64,000 nucleotides of DNA from Bryopsis sp. KO-2023. Taxonomy: Eukaryota > Chlorophyta > Ulvophyceae > Bryopsidales > Bryopsidaceae. The DNA lies in the NCBI GenBank assembly GCA_030272585.1, contig BSYQ01000004.1, positions 1,426,001 through 1,490,000 on the forward strand, read 5' to 3'. A model generated the notes under the pieces. It was given only the letters and a program-made list of their open reading frames with translations, was not told the DNA's origin and searched no databases. Made by a program: the position numbers and the translations under genes. This document shows positions 12,683 through 23,263 of this stretch, one piece after another; positions within the stretch are counted from its first letter, which is position 1; every line of letters begins with the position of its first letter.

Positions 12683-14934
12683 AGAATATGTGGCGAGGAG
12701 ACAATAATAATCTCTACTGGGCGGCCGCTTCTGGGGACCTTGACAAAGTCAAGGTACTTTCTTGATATGAATGCCAAAGCAGCCCCAAGTGCCATGCCAT
12801 ATTATTATTGGCAGCCCGTTTTGATTTACTTGAAGTAGATCCTTACAGCAGGTGGTGGTGTGAGTATTTTTTTCTTAGACGAAAGCATGGCAACACTGCC
12901 TGCATTCTGCGTTTTAACGTGACCTGCCATGATGCTCTTTCGAGAAATCAATGATGGAAGTGACGAGAGCAGAGGGTGAGTGGGACCAACATAGCAGCCA
13001 ATTGTGGTTCAAATCAGACCCCATTTCTTCCACGGTCCGCCAAAAATCACACTACCTATGTAGTAAGTTTTGTCCAGTGCAAGGTCGATGAAAGAACACT
13101 TCAACGATAATTGCAGGGGCTGCAGCATCAGCTGATGTTGATGCACAGTCAACTGCATTGTTTCTTACTGCACAATTCTGTTGGATGTCGCCAAGGCCAT
13201 GGTCAGAGCAGGTACAATGTGATGTAGAAACTCGATGCGCCCTTTTTTGGCAGGAACTTTTTTGTAGCCACACCCCTATGACAGCTTCACTAGGAAAACA
13301 CAAAACTTTGATTGGACCCGCAACGCCTTTTTCAAAACACAATGCGTTTTTTCAGTGTTTTCCTTTCTTTTCTTTTTTTTTCTTGCAATCTGCTGAGTGG
13401 TACTTTTCTTCGGACATCAACATACTTTTATCGTTTGGGGGGGACTCAGGTTATTTCCAGCTGTTTAATGAAATGTCCCAATTTCCTTTTCCCCCCCCGG
13501 AAGGACTGTGACTACGGTGCATCCTATTCTGGATTCCAAAACCACACAAAAACTGAAAATTGCATACAAATGCTGGCAAAATATTGGATTCCCACAATTC
13601 AGAGCGCAAAATCACTCCTCTTTTCTATTCGATATCGTTCAAAAATTTATGTCAAGCTGCAGTTGGTGTGTTTGCAAATGCACAAGATATGCACTTGTTT
13701 CCAAGAATGTGTGTTTTTTTTCAGGGGCAACTGTGGATTTGAAAAGAGACACCGGAGCCCCCCCTTTGTTCATTGCAACGAAAAGAGGGGAGGTTGAAAT
13801 AGTGGAGTTTCTCCTGGAATCAGGTGGTCAAAATTGCCAGCATGGTGACCAAATAATATTTGCCAAACTTTGATCTTTCAAAGATTTTAGAGTGGGGTGG
13901 TTTGAGTTGCGGTAGAGTGGAATTTGCAGCGAAAACAGTTTTGCTCAGAAAAAACCTACCGGCAAGTGATGGTGTGGTGAAAATGTTGAGTTTTTAAAAC
14001 TGGACCAAAAGCATAAATTTGTAATTTGAAAAGTCCCTTGTTTGTCTTGATCTTTTTTCTTTTTCTTCGTCTTTTTTCTGTTTTACACTTCAACAATTGC
14101 TGCTGCAGGGGCCAACGTTGACGCACAAAATGATGCCAGGGTGTTACTGCATTATATTTTGCTGCACAATTCGGGCACGTGAATGTCGCCAAGGTCTTGG
14201 TCCAAGCAGGTGAAACGTAACAAAGAAGCTCCATGTGGTGGTGGTGTTTTTTTTTTTTCAGGACCGTAAATGCATCTGCACCCCCCTTGCAGCTTTGGTG
14301 CAAAAACAAATTGTGAATAGGATATGGACACTGCTGTCAAAACAAAACACAAGGTCCCAGTGTTTTTCCATGTTTTTTTTTTCTTTTTTTTTGTAGCTTC
14401 AGTATTGGTTTGCCCATGAAATGTTCAACCGAGTATCAAGGCAAATCTTTCTTACATTTTATTTTTCCTGAGGACAAATCCTTGAGAATAAGTTTCCATG
14501 TGTTGAGGAGCTTGTGCCTGTGGTGTCCCCTTTTTCAATTTCTTCTTCCCCTTTCTGTTGCAAAGCTAGCAGTCTTTTATTGTGTTCAATAAATTGAGTT
14601 TTTGAACAAGAAAAGAACTGAATTGTCCATGTCTTTCCTTGTTGAAACAATTCTACACGCTGAATTTCTGGGGTTGCGGTTTAATGCTTCAGGGGCAACT
14701 ATGGATTTATAAACAGACATCGAAGCCATACCTTTGGTCATCACAGTGCAAACGAACAGAATGGAGGTGGCAGGGTTTCTCCTTGGAGCCTGGCCTGGAA
14801 TCAGGTTCCCCCTTCTGAAAATATCTTCTACTGTCAACACTATAGGAAAAAAATTGCAATATCACTTTTTGCAGCAGTATTATCGAATGTTTTGAGTAGA
14901 GGATTTGTGTTTTGGTCCACAGGTGCCCGTTTTG
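12683..14934 (+). pseudogene. Decayed ankyrin tail of A2
   Basis: Exon relics in family order. 12683-12753 matches the ICREDCD exon but is 71 nt instead of 81, a frameshift. The next exon (ELLSKG type) is absent. 13117-13211 is a frame-broken ankyrin repeat. 13725-13823 is an intact 99-nt repeat (GATVDLKRDTG ... FLLESG). 14109-14209 is 101 nt with a frameshift. 14693 onward has an in-frame TAA at 14710-14712. 14923-14934 is only the first 12 nt of the terminal exon, after which homology stops. The neighbouring paralogs A3 and A4 are intact over the same exons, so this tail has lost constraint. Confidence 0.85.
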
Positions 14935-15235
14935 GTAAGACCAAAACATGTTTTTAGGGGGGTGGAGCAGTAGTGATTCTTTTTTTACATGGTTCAAAAC
15001 ACTTTTCACCGATCGAATGGTGAAGATTGTGTGCAAAGACTCAGGGGACTGTTGTTTTCACATTCCGCAAATCTTGTAGATAAACGCCTGTGCCAAGTGG
15101 AAAATGGATCACCACCAGAATAGATGAGACTGCTTTAATGGAGAAAAACAATAGGGTTTTTTTCCAGTGCTGTGGATTGGGCGGGGCTTCATTCAAGCTC
15201 TAGAAAAAGATGTTGCTGTGAATTTTCAGCAAGAA

Positions 15236-16183
15236 AGCTGCATGATTAAAAATTTCGGGAACAACATTAAGCCTCCTTGCCAAAATGGGAGGATTTCTCA
15301 GTGGTGGGTGAAGCACCACTGCTGAATTCTGGCCGGCTTCAAATCCAATATTGTCTTTTGGTGAAAACACATAGAACCATAAAGCGGTTCTGTTGCTGCC
15401 CATTCGAATGAAAGGGAATTCCCTTTCATTTCTCCCATTTCTTCCAGTCAACAGCTGGACGCAACTTCATTTCCGGATCGGAAGCTGGTGGTATTGTAGC
15501 TGCAATACAATCTCAAATAGCTTCCTTGTTATCAAAAATCAAGGGGTGTAAATCCTCAGAAGTAAAAAAAGGATGCTTGCGAACAGTTTTCACACAACAC
15601 ACACAGAATCATTGCAAACAAAAACAAACATTTGGACGAAAACCACCAGCCACAGATCCATGTCCAGTCGATGACAGGCCACAGTGCTAGGTGCCAGGAC
15701 TTGCACGAAGTATGTGAAGTTGTAAGATACCATGAAATGACCTGCTGTCGAAAACCCTGTGATATTTATCCTTGCTCTCATCTGTTACCCCCTGTCTTCT
15801 TTTCGAATATAAGAACGAATACATTGGGGTGTGTTTCTGGTGAGTGGGGGGAGGGACAAAAAAAAAAGGTAGAAAAAAAAAGCGGGAGTGAAGATTTCCT
15901 TTCTCCCTGTTTGGAGGGTGGAGGCGGCGTGATGGAACGGCAAGGGGATTGCTGCCTGTGGGTCTTGGGCTGGTGCTCATTGTTCGGAAGAAGGAAGAGG
16001 GTCGCGTTGCCGTGGAGTCGATCCAAAAAGTATTTTTATTTTGATGCTAACGAAAACCCTCCGTCAGGTGGGGGGACTTGCACGAAATGTATGAAGCTAT
16101 GAAATCGTGACCAGCTTCCGATGTCCCCCTCCTGGTCGTCTTAAAAGCGAGACGAATTCGAGCTCTGACCAGCTCAGATCGAA
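15236..16183 (+). repeat. Duplicated 5' region of A3 (copy 1)
   Basis: About 950 bases upstream of the A3 start closely match 62347-63351 upstream of A5. Both begin at an AAAATTTCGGGAAC sequence and end in GCGAGACGAATTCGAGCTC just before the start codon. TTAAAAGCG lies about 45 bases upstream of the ATG in both and could serve as a TATA-like element. No protein is recognised inside. Confidence 0.7.
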
Positions 16184-19100
16184 ATGAATTCTGTTCTTTT
16201 TCAAGCGGCGTTTGCCTTGCTGGTTACAACAGCCGTTTTCTCGGAAGCCTCAGGTAGCACTGGCTCTTTTACACTTCTTCGTTGAAAGCAACTGGGCGCC
16301 ATGTAATTTTGAGAGTGTGGCATTTTTCAGGGTTTCCCCGAAACGGAGGCACAGGCGGCTGGAAATGGCAGGTGAGCCGGGCTTTTGGGATTGTGAATTA
16401 TGATCTTTTGAGAAAAGGCTGAGTATTTGACCACAACTTGCGGTGAGCAGAAGACCAACTTGACGGAATCCGATCCGATCAGCGCCGCCACCATCGCAAG
16501 GAACCTCCTTCAAGACGCGGCTTTGCTCGTCAGGGTACGCTAGTGTCCACACTTTTTCAGTACCGTTCCGATCAAAGTGTGCTTTCTGAATGTGAAAATC
16601 GGCTTGGAGCAGGGAGGCCGCCCTGCACCTGAAGGTAGATTCACGTACGCGTGCTCGTTGAGGGTGACTGGCACTCGAGCACATGGCTGCGGTGGGGCCT
16701 TGGTGGCAAAAAAATGGGTTTTGACGGCAGCCCATTGTGTTTCGGGACCAAAATCCGTTGGTGCCACTCCGATTGTATATGTGGGGGCGCACGGAATGGA
16801 TGATGAAGCCAGTGCTGAGGTATTGTTCGTTTGTCAAACTGTAGAGTTTCAATGGGTTAAGCAGAAGAGTGTTTCATCATGGATAGTAACTTGAATATTT
16901 GATTCAAAATCTATTGGTAGCTTCTATTCGTGATGAAAACAGATCGATCTGGACTGCAGGTGATACCCGCTGTTAAAGTCTTCGTCCATGAGGGCTGGAC
17001 AGGAAACGGGGACGATGGCAACGACATTGCCTTGCTCCTGCTGGAAAGGGAGTCCACAAAAACGCCAGTCAGGCTGCCGGATGCGTCCCAGCAGCTCGGG
17101 GCAGGTCAAATAGTGGCGGCTCTGGGTTGGGGCAGGATCTCGGACAAGGGGCCTCTGCCGAGCACCCTCCAAGTGGCTGATGACCTTGAGTACATTAAAA
17201 ATGCAAACTGCTTGAATGTTTGGAGCCAGATCAAAGACAGCATGCTGTGCGCCCATGCATCCTCTGAAGGAACATGCCAAGGTAAGTGTCGATAATGAGC
17301 ATCAAATTTAAGACCCTCCCGCGTTCACAACCCATAGTTTTTTCCTAATTTACCTAAGTTCGATATAGCCAAAATTTTGTCCCTAGGTAGGGTGCGTATA
17401 ATCTCTGTTCCACATTCTGCAATTGAATGGACTTTTTTTCGCCAGGTGATTCAGGGGGTCCCCTAGTAATCACTGATGAAGGTGGAGTTCCCGGATTCGA
17501 CCTTCTTGTTGGCTTGGTGTCTTTTGGCCCTGATGACTGTGGAGGTTCAGAGGAGAGCAGGTTCAAGCCAGGAGTGTACACCAGGGTCAGCTCTTTTCGC
17601 AAATGGATTGATGAAAAAATGGTAGGCTTTTCTTGGTTTCATTTGATTGCTTGTTCCTGACAACCAAACATATTTACATGCGAAAATGCAAGATGTTGTT
17701 CCTGACACTTTGTGCTTCTGTGCTCTAAACAAACCAATCAAATTAGATGTTTATAATGCTGAGCAAACAATAGCCGTCATATTAAAACATGCATATGTGA
17801 GGGGACTCAGATATGGTACACAAACCGATTCATTGTATGTATGTAGGCATTTTTTAACACCTGTTCGATTTTTTTTTTCTTGTAGGGTTCAAAAACTTCT
17901 GACCCTGAGATATCCCCACCCATTGAGGCTGAGTCTCCATCCGAAAATACTGATGATGCTGCCGAGGTAATTCTAACTCGTATGGTTTGGTTAAGCCCAC
18001 ACTTTTGGTTTGGATTGTTTGTGGAATTCAGATGTAGTAAACTCCATTTCAGTTGCATTTTTGTGAAGTACTATGATTAAATGCATTTATATTCATATGA
18101 ATATGAATGCCTGGCCCTAAACCTCGCCCCAGTTGGCACAAGTCCTATCAGCTATGACAAACTCTGACGTGAAATTCTTGTGGAACTGTTTTGAAACAGG
18201 GAATATGCCGTGAGGATTGTGACGAACTGAATGCTGATCTCTACTCTGCTGCCGGTTCTGGGGATTTCGAAAAAGTCAAGGTACTTTTTTGAGTGGTTTC
18301 TTTTGTATTGAAGCCAAACAAGAAACTACTAGCCAAAGTGGAGGTGTAGTTGATTTCAGGAGCTGCTTTCAAAGGGGGCGGATTTGTCATCTACACATGG
18401 AGAATTTGATTCTACTCCATTGCATATTGCTGCTTTCGAGGGTCATGTGGAAATTGTTGAAATGCTGATTGAAAAAGGTGATTGGCTTCTTGTTTTTGCA
18501 TGGTAATGACACATGGTAAAAAAACATAACACAGAAATTCTGACTGCGTTTTCCCAAGGGCACCTGATTCAGACAAGGAACATTAAAAAGAAGAAATCAG
18601 GAATGTGCAAACATCGATATTTTAAAACACGGACTGAAAATCCTTCCACCTGCAATTTTTTAAACAGCATGGTTTGGAATGTATGTTTTCACATGCCAAA
18701 GTTGTTCCAAGTGCCATGCAATATTATTATTTGCAACCCATTTTGATTTATTTTAAGTAGATCCTTACAGCAGGTAGTGAGTTTTTTTTCTTGGACGAAA
18801 GCATGGCAACATTGCCTCTATCCTGTGTTATATGTGACCTTGTAGTAAGTTTTGTCCAGTTGAGGTCGATGAAAGAACACTTCAACGATAATTGCTCATG
18901 CAGGGGCAGACATTGATGCACAGACTGCTGAAGGCTCAACCGCATTATATTTTGCTGCACAATTCGGTCAGTTGGATGCTGCCAAGGTCTTGGTCAGAGC
19001 GAGTAAAATATTCTGTAGAAACTCCAGGCACTCTGTTTTTGGCAGGAATTTTATATTTAGCCACACCCCTATGACAGCTTCAATAGCAAAAACACAAAAG

Positions 19101-21108
19101 GTTGATTGGAAGGCGACACCTTTTTCAAAACACAATGCGTTTTTCAGTGTTTTCTCGGTTTTATTTTTCTTGCAATCTGCTGAGTGGTACTTTTCTTCAG
19201 ACATCGACATACATTTATCGTAGGGGGGGGACTTGGGTCATTTCCAGCTGTTTAATGAAATGTCCCAATTTCTTTTTTCTCTCTCTGGAAGGATTGTGAC
19301 TACGGTGCATACAAATGCTGGCATGATTTCTTAACAAAGATATTGGATTCCCACAATTCAGAGCGAAAAATCACTCCCCTTTTCTATTAGATATCGTTCA
19401 AAAATTGATGTCAAGCTGCAGTTGGTGTGTTTGCAAATGCACAAGCTATGCACTACAGTCGGGTCACCCAATACCGCCGCTTTGAATAGCGCCGTACTCG
19501 ATATACCGCCGGTTTCTTTGAGCTGACACACACCGGCGGTATTGCGTGACCCGACTGTACTACTTTTCAAAAGTGTGTGTTTTTTTTCAGGGGCAACAGT
19601 GGATATGAGAAGAGATACTGGAGCCACCCCTTTGATCGTTGCAGCAGAATATGAAAAAGTTGAAATAGTGGATTTTCTCCTGGAATCAGGTGGTAAAAAT
19701 TATCAGCATGGTGACCAAATTATATTTGCCAAATTTTGATCTTTTAAAGTTTTTTGATTGGGGTGACTTGAGTAGCGGTAGAGTGGAATTTGCAACGAAA
19801 AGTGTTTTGCTCGGAAAAAACCTACTCGCAAGTTATGGTGTGGTGGAAATGTTGAGTTCTTAAAACTGGTCCAAAAAAAAAAAGTGTAATTTGAAAAGTC
19901 CCTTTCTGTGTCTTCATCTTTTTCCTTTTTCTTTTCCTTTATTCTGTTTTACACTCGACGAGTGCTGATGCAGGGGCCAACGTTGATGCACAAAACAGTG
20001 AAGATGTAACTGCATTGTTTCGGGCTGCACAAAAGGGTGACTTGGGTGCCGTCAAGGTCTTGGTCGAAGCAGGTGAGCTTTAATACAGGAGCTCTGTTTT
20101 TTTTTCCCTTTTTTCAGGAATGTAAATGCATCTGCACCCCCTTGCAGCTTTAGTGCAACAAAAAATTGTGAATAGGATATGGACACTGCTTTCGCAACAG
20201 AATACAATGTTGCACTGTTTTTCCATGTTTTTCTTTCCTTTTTTTCTTTCAGTGTGAGCTTCAGTAGTGGTTTGAATTTGAAATACTTAACTAAGTAGCC
20301 ATGAAAATATCCCCCAGAAAAATTTACTTTTTTTGTTCCCAGGCCATATCCATGAGAATAAGTTTCCATATGTTGAGGAGCTTTGGGTGCCTGTAGTGTC
20401 CCCCCTTTAAATTTCTTCCCCGTTATGTTGCAAAGTGAAAGCAGAAGTCTTTTCTTGTGTTCAATAAGTTCACGTTTTGAACAAGAAAAGAACTGAATTG
20501 TCCGCGCATTTCTTTGTTTCAAATTCTACACGCTGAATTTCTGGTGTCACGGTTTGATGTTCCAGGGGCAACCGTGGATTTGAAAACAGATACCGGAGCC
20601 ACCCCTTTGATCGTTGCAGCGCAAGAAGGGGAGGTTGAGGTGGCAGGGTTTCTCTTGGAATCAGGTGCTCCCTTGTGGAACTATCTCCTATTATCAATGC
20701 CACTTTTTTTTAGCACTCTTCTGGAATGTTTTGAGTAGAGGATTTGTGATTTGGTCGACAGGTGCCAATTTGAATGCTCGTGATGATGTTGGTGGAACGC
20801 CCTTGCACCTTGCTTCCTATGTTGGAAACCCAGAGTTGATTCAATTGCTCTTGGAAAATGGAGCTCAAATAGATGCCCAAGACAACTTTGATAGAACCTC
20901 AATGCTCTGGGCAGCCATTTATGGGAGTGGCGAAGTCATTGAAGTTTTGAAAAATGCTGGCGCTGATCTCAGTATCGAGGACAAGAAAGGGAATACGATC
21001 GAGGATAAAATCTGTTGGTGCCTGAAGATCACTGTTGGCTTGGGCTGCAGGGAAGGAACATGCGGTGAAGGAGAGATAGAACGCCTCAAAGCAATTCTGA
21101 AAGGTTGA
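16184..21108 (+). CDS. A3: secreted S1 protease-ankyrin fusion (complete)
   Basis: Best-preserved family-A gene; the exon phases close to give 640 residues. Exons: 16184-16253, 16331-16371, 16451-16534, 16613-16819, 16960-17281, 17446-17621, 17886-17966, 18200-18280, 18360-18477, 18904-19002, 19591-19689, 19974-20072, 20566-20664, 20762-21108. Signal peptide [20 protein letters not shown], pro-region to residue 65, protease about 66-300 with His106, Asp156 and Ser244, Ser/Glu/Pro linker 301-327, ankyrin repeats about 328-615 and a C-terminal cap with a [10 protein letters not shown] motif. The residue six before the active Ser is Gly, so trypsin-like Lys/Arg preference is unlikely. One ankyrin donor (after 19002) reads GA|GT instead of AG|GT, making an Ala-Arg end. 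Location should be the secretory pathway or outside the cell. An intron carries a MITE (19456-19557). Confidence 0.9.
19456..19557. mobile_element. 102-bp MITE with 24-bp terminal inverted repeats
   Basis: The element starts CAGTCGGGTCAC and ends GTGACCCGACTG; the 24-bp ends are inverted copies with one mismatch. TA flanks both sides (19454-19455 and 19558-19559). CAGT termini and a TA target are typical of Tc1/mariner elements, so this looks like a non-autonomous relative. Matching introns in A4 (about 26500), the orphan array (about 47320) and A2 (about 13690) lack it, so it inserted into A3 after the paralogs split. Confidence 0.85.
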
Positions 21109-21760
21109 TGTCACAATTGTGTGTGAGATTTCCTTTCAATCCTTTTGGTGTTCAAGGGAGTGAAGATGCTGTTGCTATTTTGCAACCGATGTTGGATATT
21201 GACTGAGATGGATGCGATGGGGACAGTGAAGCTATGCTTCAAGTTTCAAATATATTTGTTGGTAAGAATTTTGGGAAGAAATCTGCATGTTCAAAAAGTG
21301 TGGTTTGTGTTGAGTACTACCAACAGCCACTTCTTGCCGAAATGAACACAGTTTTTGAATGACTGATAGAGTGCCCTCCCCCCCCCTTTTTCGATAAGAA
21401 AACAGGCGCTGGAAAGCTGAAAACAAGGAGAATTTGGATGGTCATACGTCAATTGAAGGCACTCTAAGTTTTTTCGCTACCACAAAAATTGGTGAATTAA
21501 TAGCGGCACCGCTTTGGAAACAAGACACACAAGGCCCCAACGTTTCTCCAGTGTTTTTTTTTCCTTCCCCTTCGTTTCTTGAACAGCTTCAGCGTTGGAT
21601 TCCATTCAAATTTCGAAGATATGACTGAGTTCCAAAGCGGTTTCTACCCACAGAATTTCGTGACTTCGAAGTCATAAATAAATTCTTATATTTTCTTGGG
21701 TGCAAACCCATGAACGAAAAGTTATTTTTCACCTTTCCAGTAACTCCTGGCTGGCTTTCA
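21109..21760. repeat. 3' flanking block shared by ankyrin-tail genes (copy 1)
   Basis: Sequence after the A3 stop closely matches 28226-28900 after A4 and 48795-49490 after the orphan array, including TGACTGAGATGGATGCNATGG and AATTTCGTGACTTCGAAGTCA stretches. It presumably contains the 3' UTR. No coding region is seen. Confidence 0.7.
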
Positions 21761-23263
21761 GTTACCCCTCTGAAACTGAATACCTAATATTATACCATCA
21801 GCTTGATCAAGTACAGAAACGGATGCCATTTTTGCTCCTGTTTTCCGTAGTGATCTTGCTAAACCTCATTGGATGAAATGTCTATTCCTCTACGAAACCA
21901 TCAGCAAGATCTGAGCCGAAACACTTACATCTTCCCTGGGAAGCGAGCTTGATACACAGCCGATCAAACACCTCTGGAAAAAATCATTGCCCGCTGGAAT
22001 TGCAAGTGATCAAGAGGGGGGTCTGATGCACAGCAAGAAAAAAAGAAAAAGATGATTTCCAACAGCAATGATGAGCAAGCTTCAAGAGTCCATCGCACAG
22101 ATTTTCCTTAGTACAATTAAAGCTGACATTTTCACAGGGTGGAAATTTCTGCACTCTGGAAGTCTCAGGTCACCTCGTCCAGTTCACGTGCTAATATCCA
22201 TGCAAAAATTTCGAAACACTGATCCTTGCACTCGGGCACATATGTGTTAATATTCGACTGCTTTGAATCCACTCAAGTGGATCTCAACCTCTTTGCCGTT
22301 CATATCGTCCTACCCAAACGATGACATGAGTCCCAGATTCTTACACCACAAGTTTTCTTTCCTCAAGGAAATTTGCCAGAACCAGGCTTGGTTATGAAAA
22401 ACTGAGCCGGCTGCAAAGGCGTGAAAAGACTTTTCTTCGAAGAAAATTTTAGAATCATTGCAGAAGAATCCTAGGACTGACATTCAATTATTACGTGTTT
22501 CCTGAGGAGCCACCCCAGGACTTTTTCCACATGAAAAGTTTCCCACAGCCCAAGTTCTGAAACCCAAGTTATGCCCTGTCCCAAGTCAGCAAAACTTCTA
22601 TTCAGCTGGCTTTTGTTCTTGATCATTGATTGATTGACTGATTGCACAACCAGAACGAACACGAGGTTCATCTCCTTGGACGAGTATTTTGGCTTCTGTT
22701 TCTTGCCACAACGTTCCAGGGGAAATGAGTTACAAAATAAGACATAGAAACATCAACGAGAGTCCAAGTTATACTTGTAACAATATTGACTTCTGGATAG
22801 TGTTTGGGTATGATAAAACGACTGGGTCGAACACACGAAGAAACACAGGGTCTTTGCCCAGAAGGGTCTTACAAGGATATTCAACTGTTTCCAACAACCA
22901 ATATATATCCGTCCTTAGCTTGTACTGCCTATGATATCCGCAGTACATCTTCCCCCGTACTGCCCCTTTCAATACACATCCCCGTACTTTTCCCAACCTC
23001 TCATCCCCTCTCATTCACTCCCACTGTCTTGCCCATTCCCTCAATCCTTTACAATACTTCCCAGCGATCTCCACACTCTGGAACGGAATCACTAAAATAC
23101 AGTCAACTATCCTCCTAGTCTTCCTCGGTAGGAGGAACCTCGTAAGGGTATACAGCTTCTCGCCAAGTACAAGCGAAATCACACGAAAGGACCAGCTTTC
23201 GATGTCCCTGTTGGCATCGTTTTCAGCAAAAACGAATTCGAAGTTCGCCTGGTTCAGGTCGAA
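21761..23263. other. Intergenic region upstream of A4, nothing recognised
   Basis: Open frames here are short and have no recognisable motif. The last 60 bases carry an ACGAATTCGAAG sequence and GGTCGAA before the A4 ATG, resembling the leaders of A3 and A5, so a promoter is expected near the right end. Confidence 0.5.

Noticed and set aside
15632-16102. 156-codon frame upstream of A3
   Set aside because: The duplicate at 62635-63084 keeps only part of the frame, with length-changing indels that are not multiples of three; it is more likely promoter or UTR.
16924-17280. Long minus-strand open frames opposite the protease Asp exons
   Set aside because: They are antisense shadows of well-supported exons; the same shadow appears at each paralog and lacks splice sites and motifs of its own.
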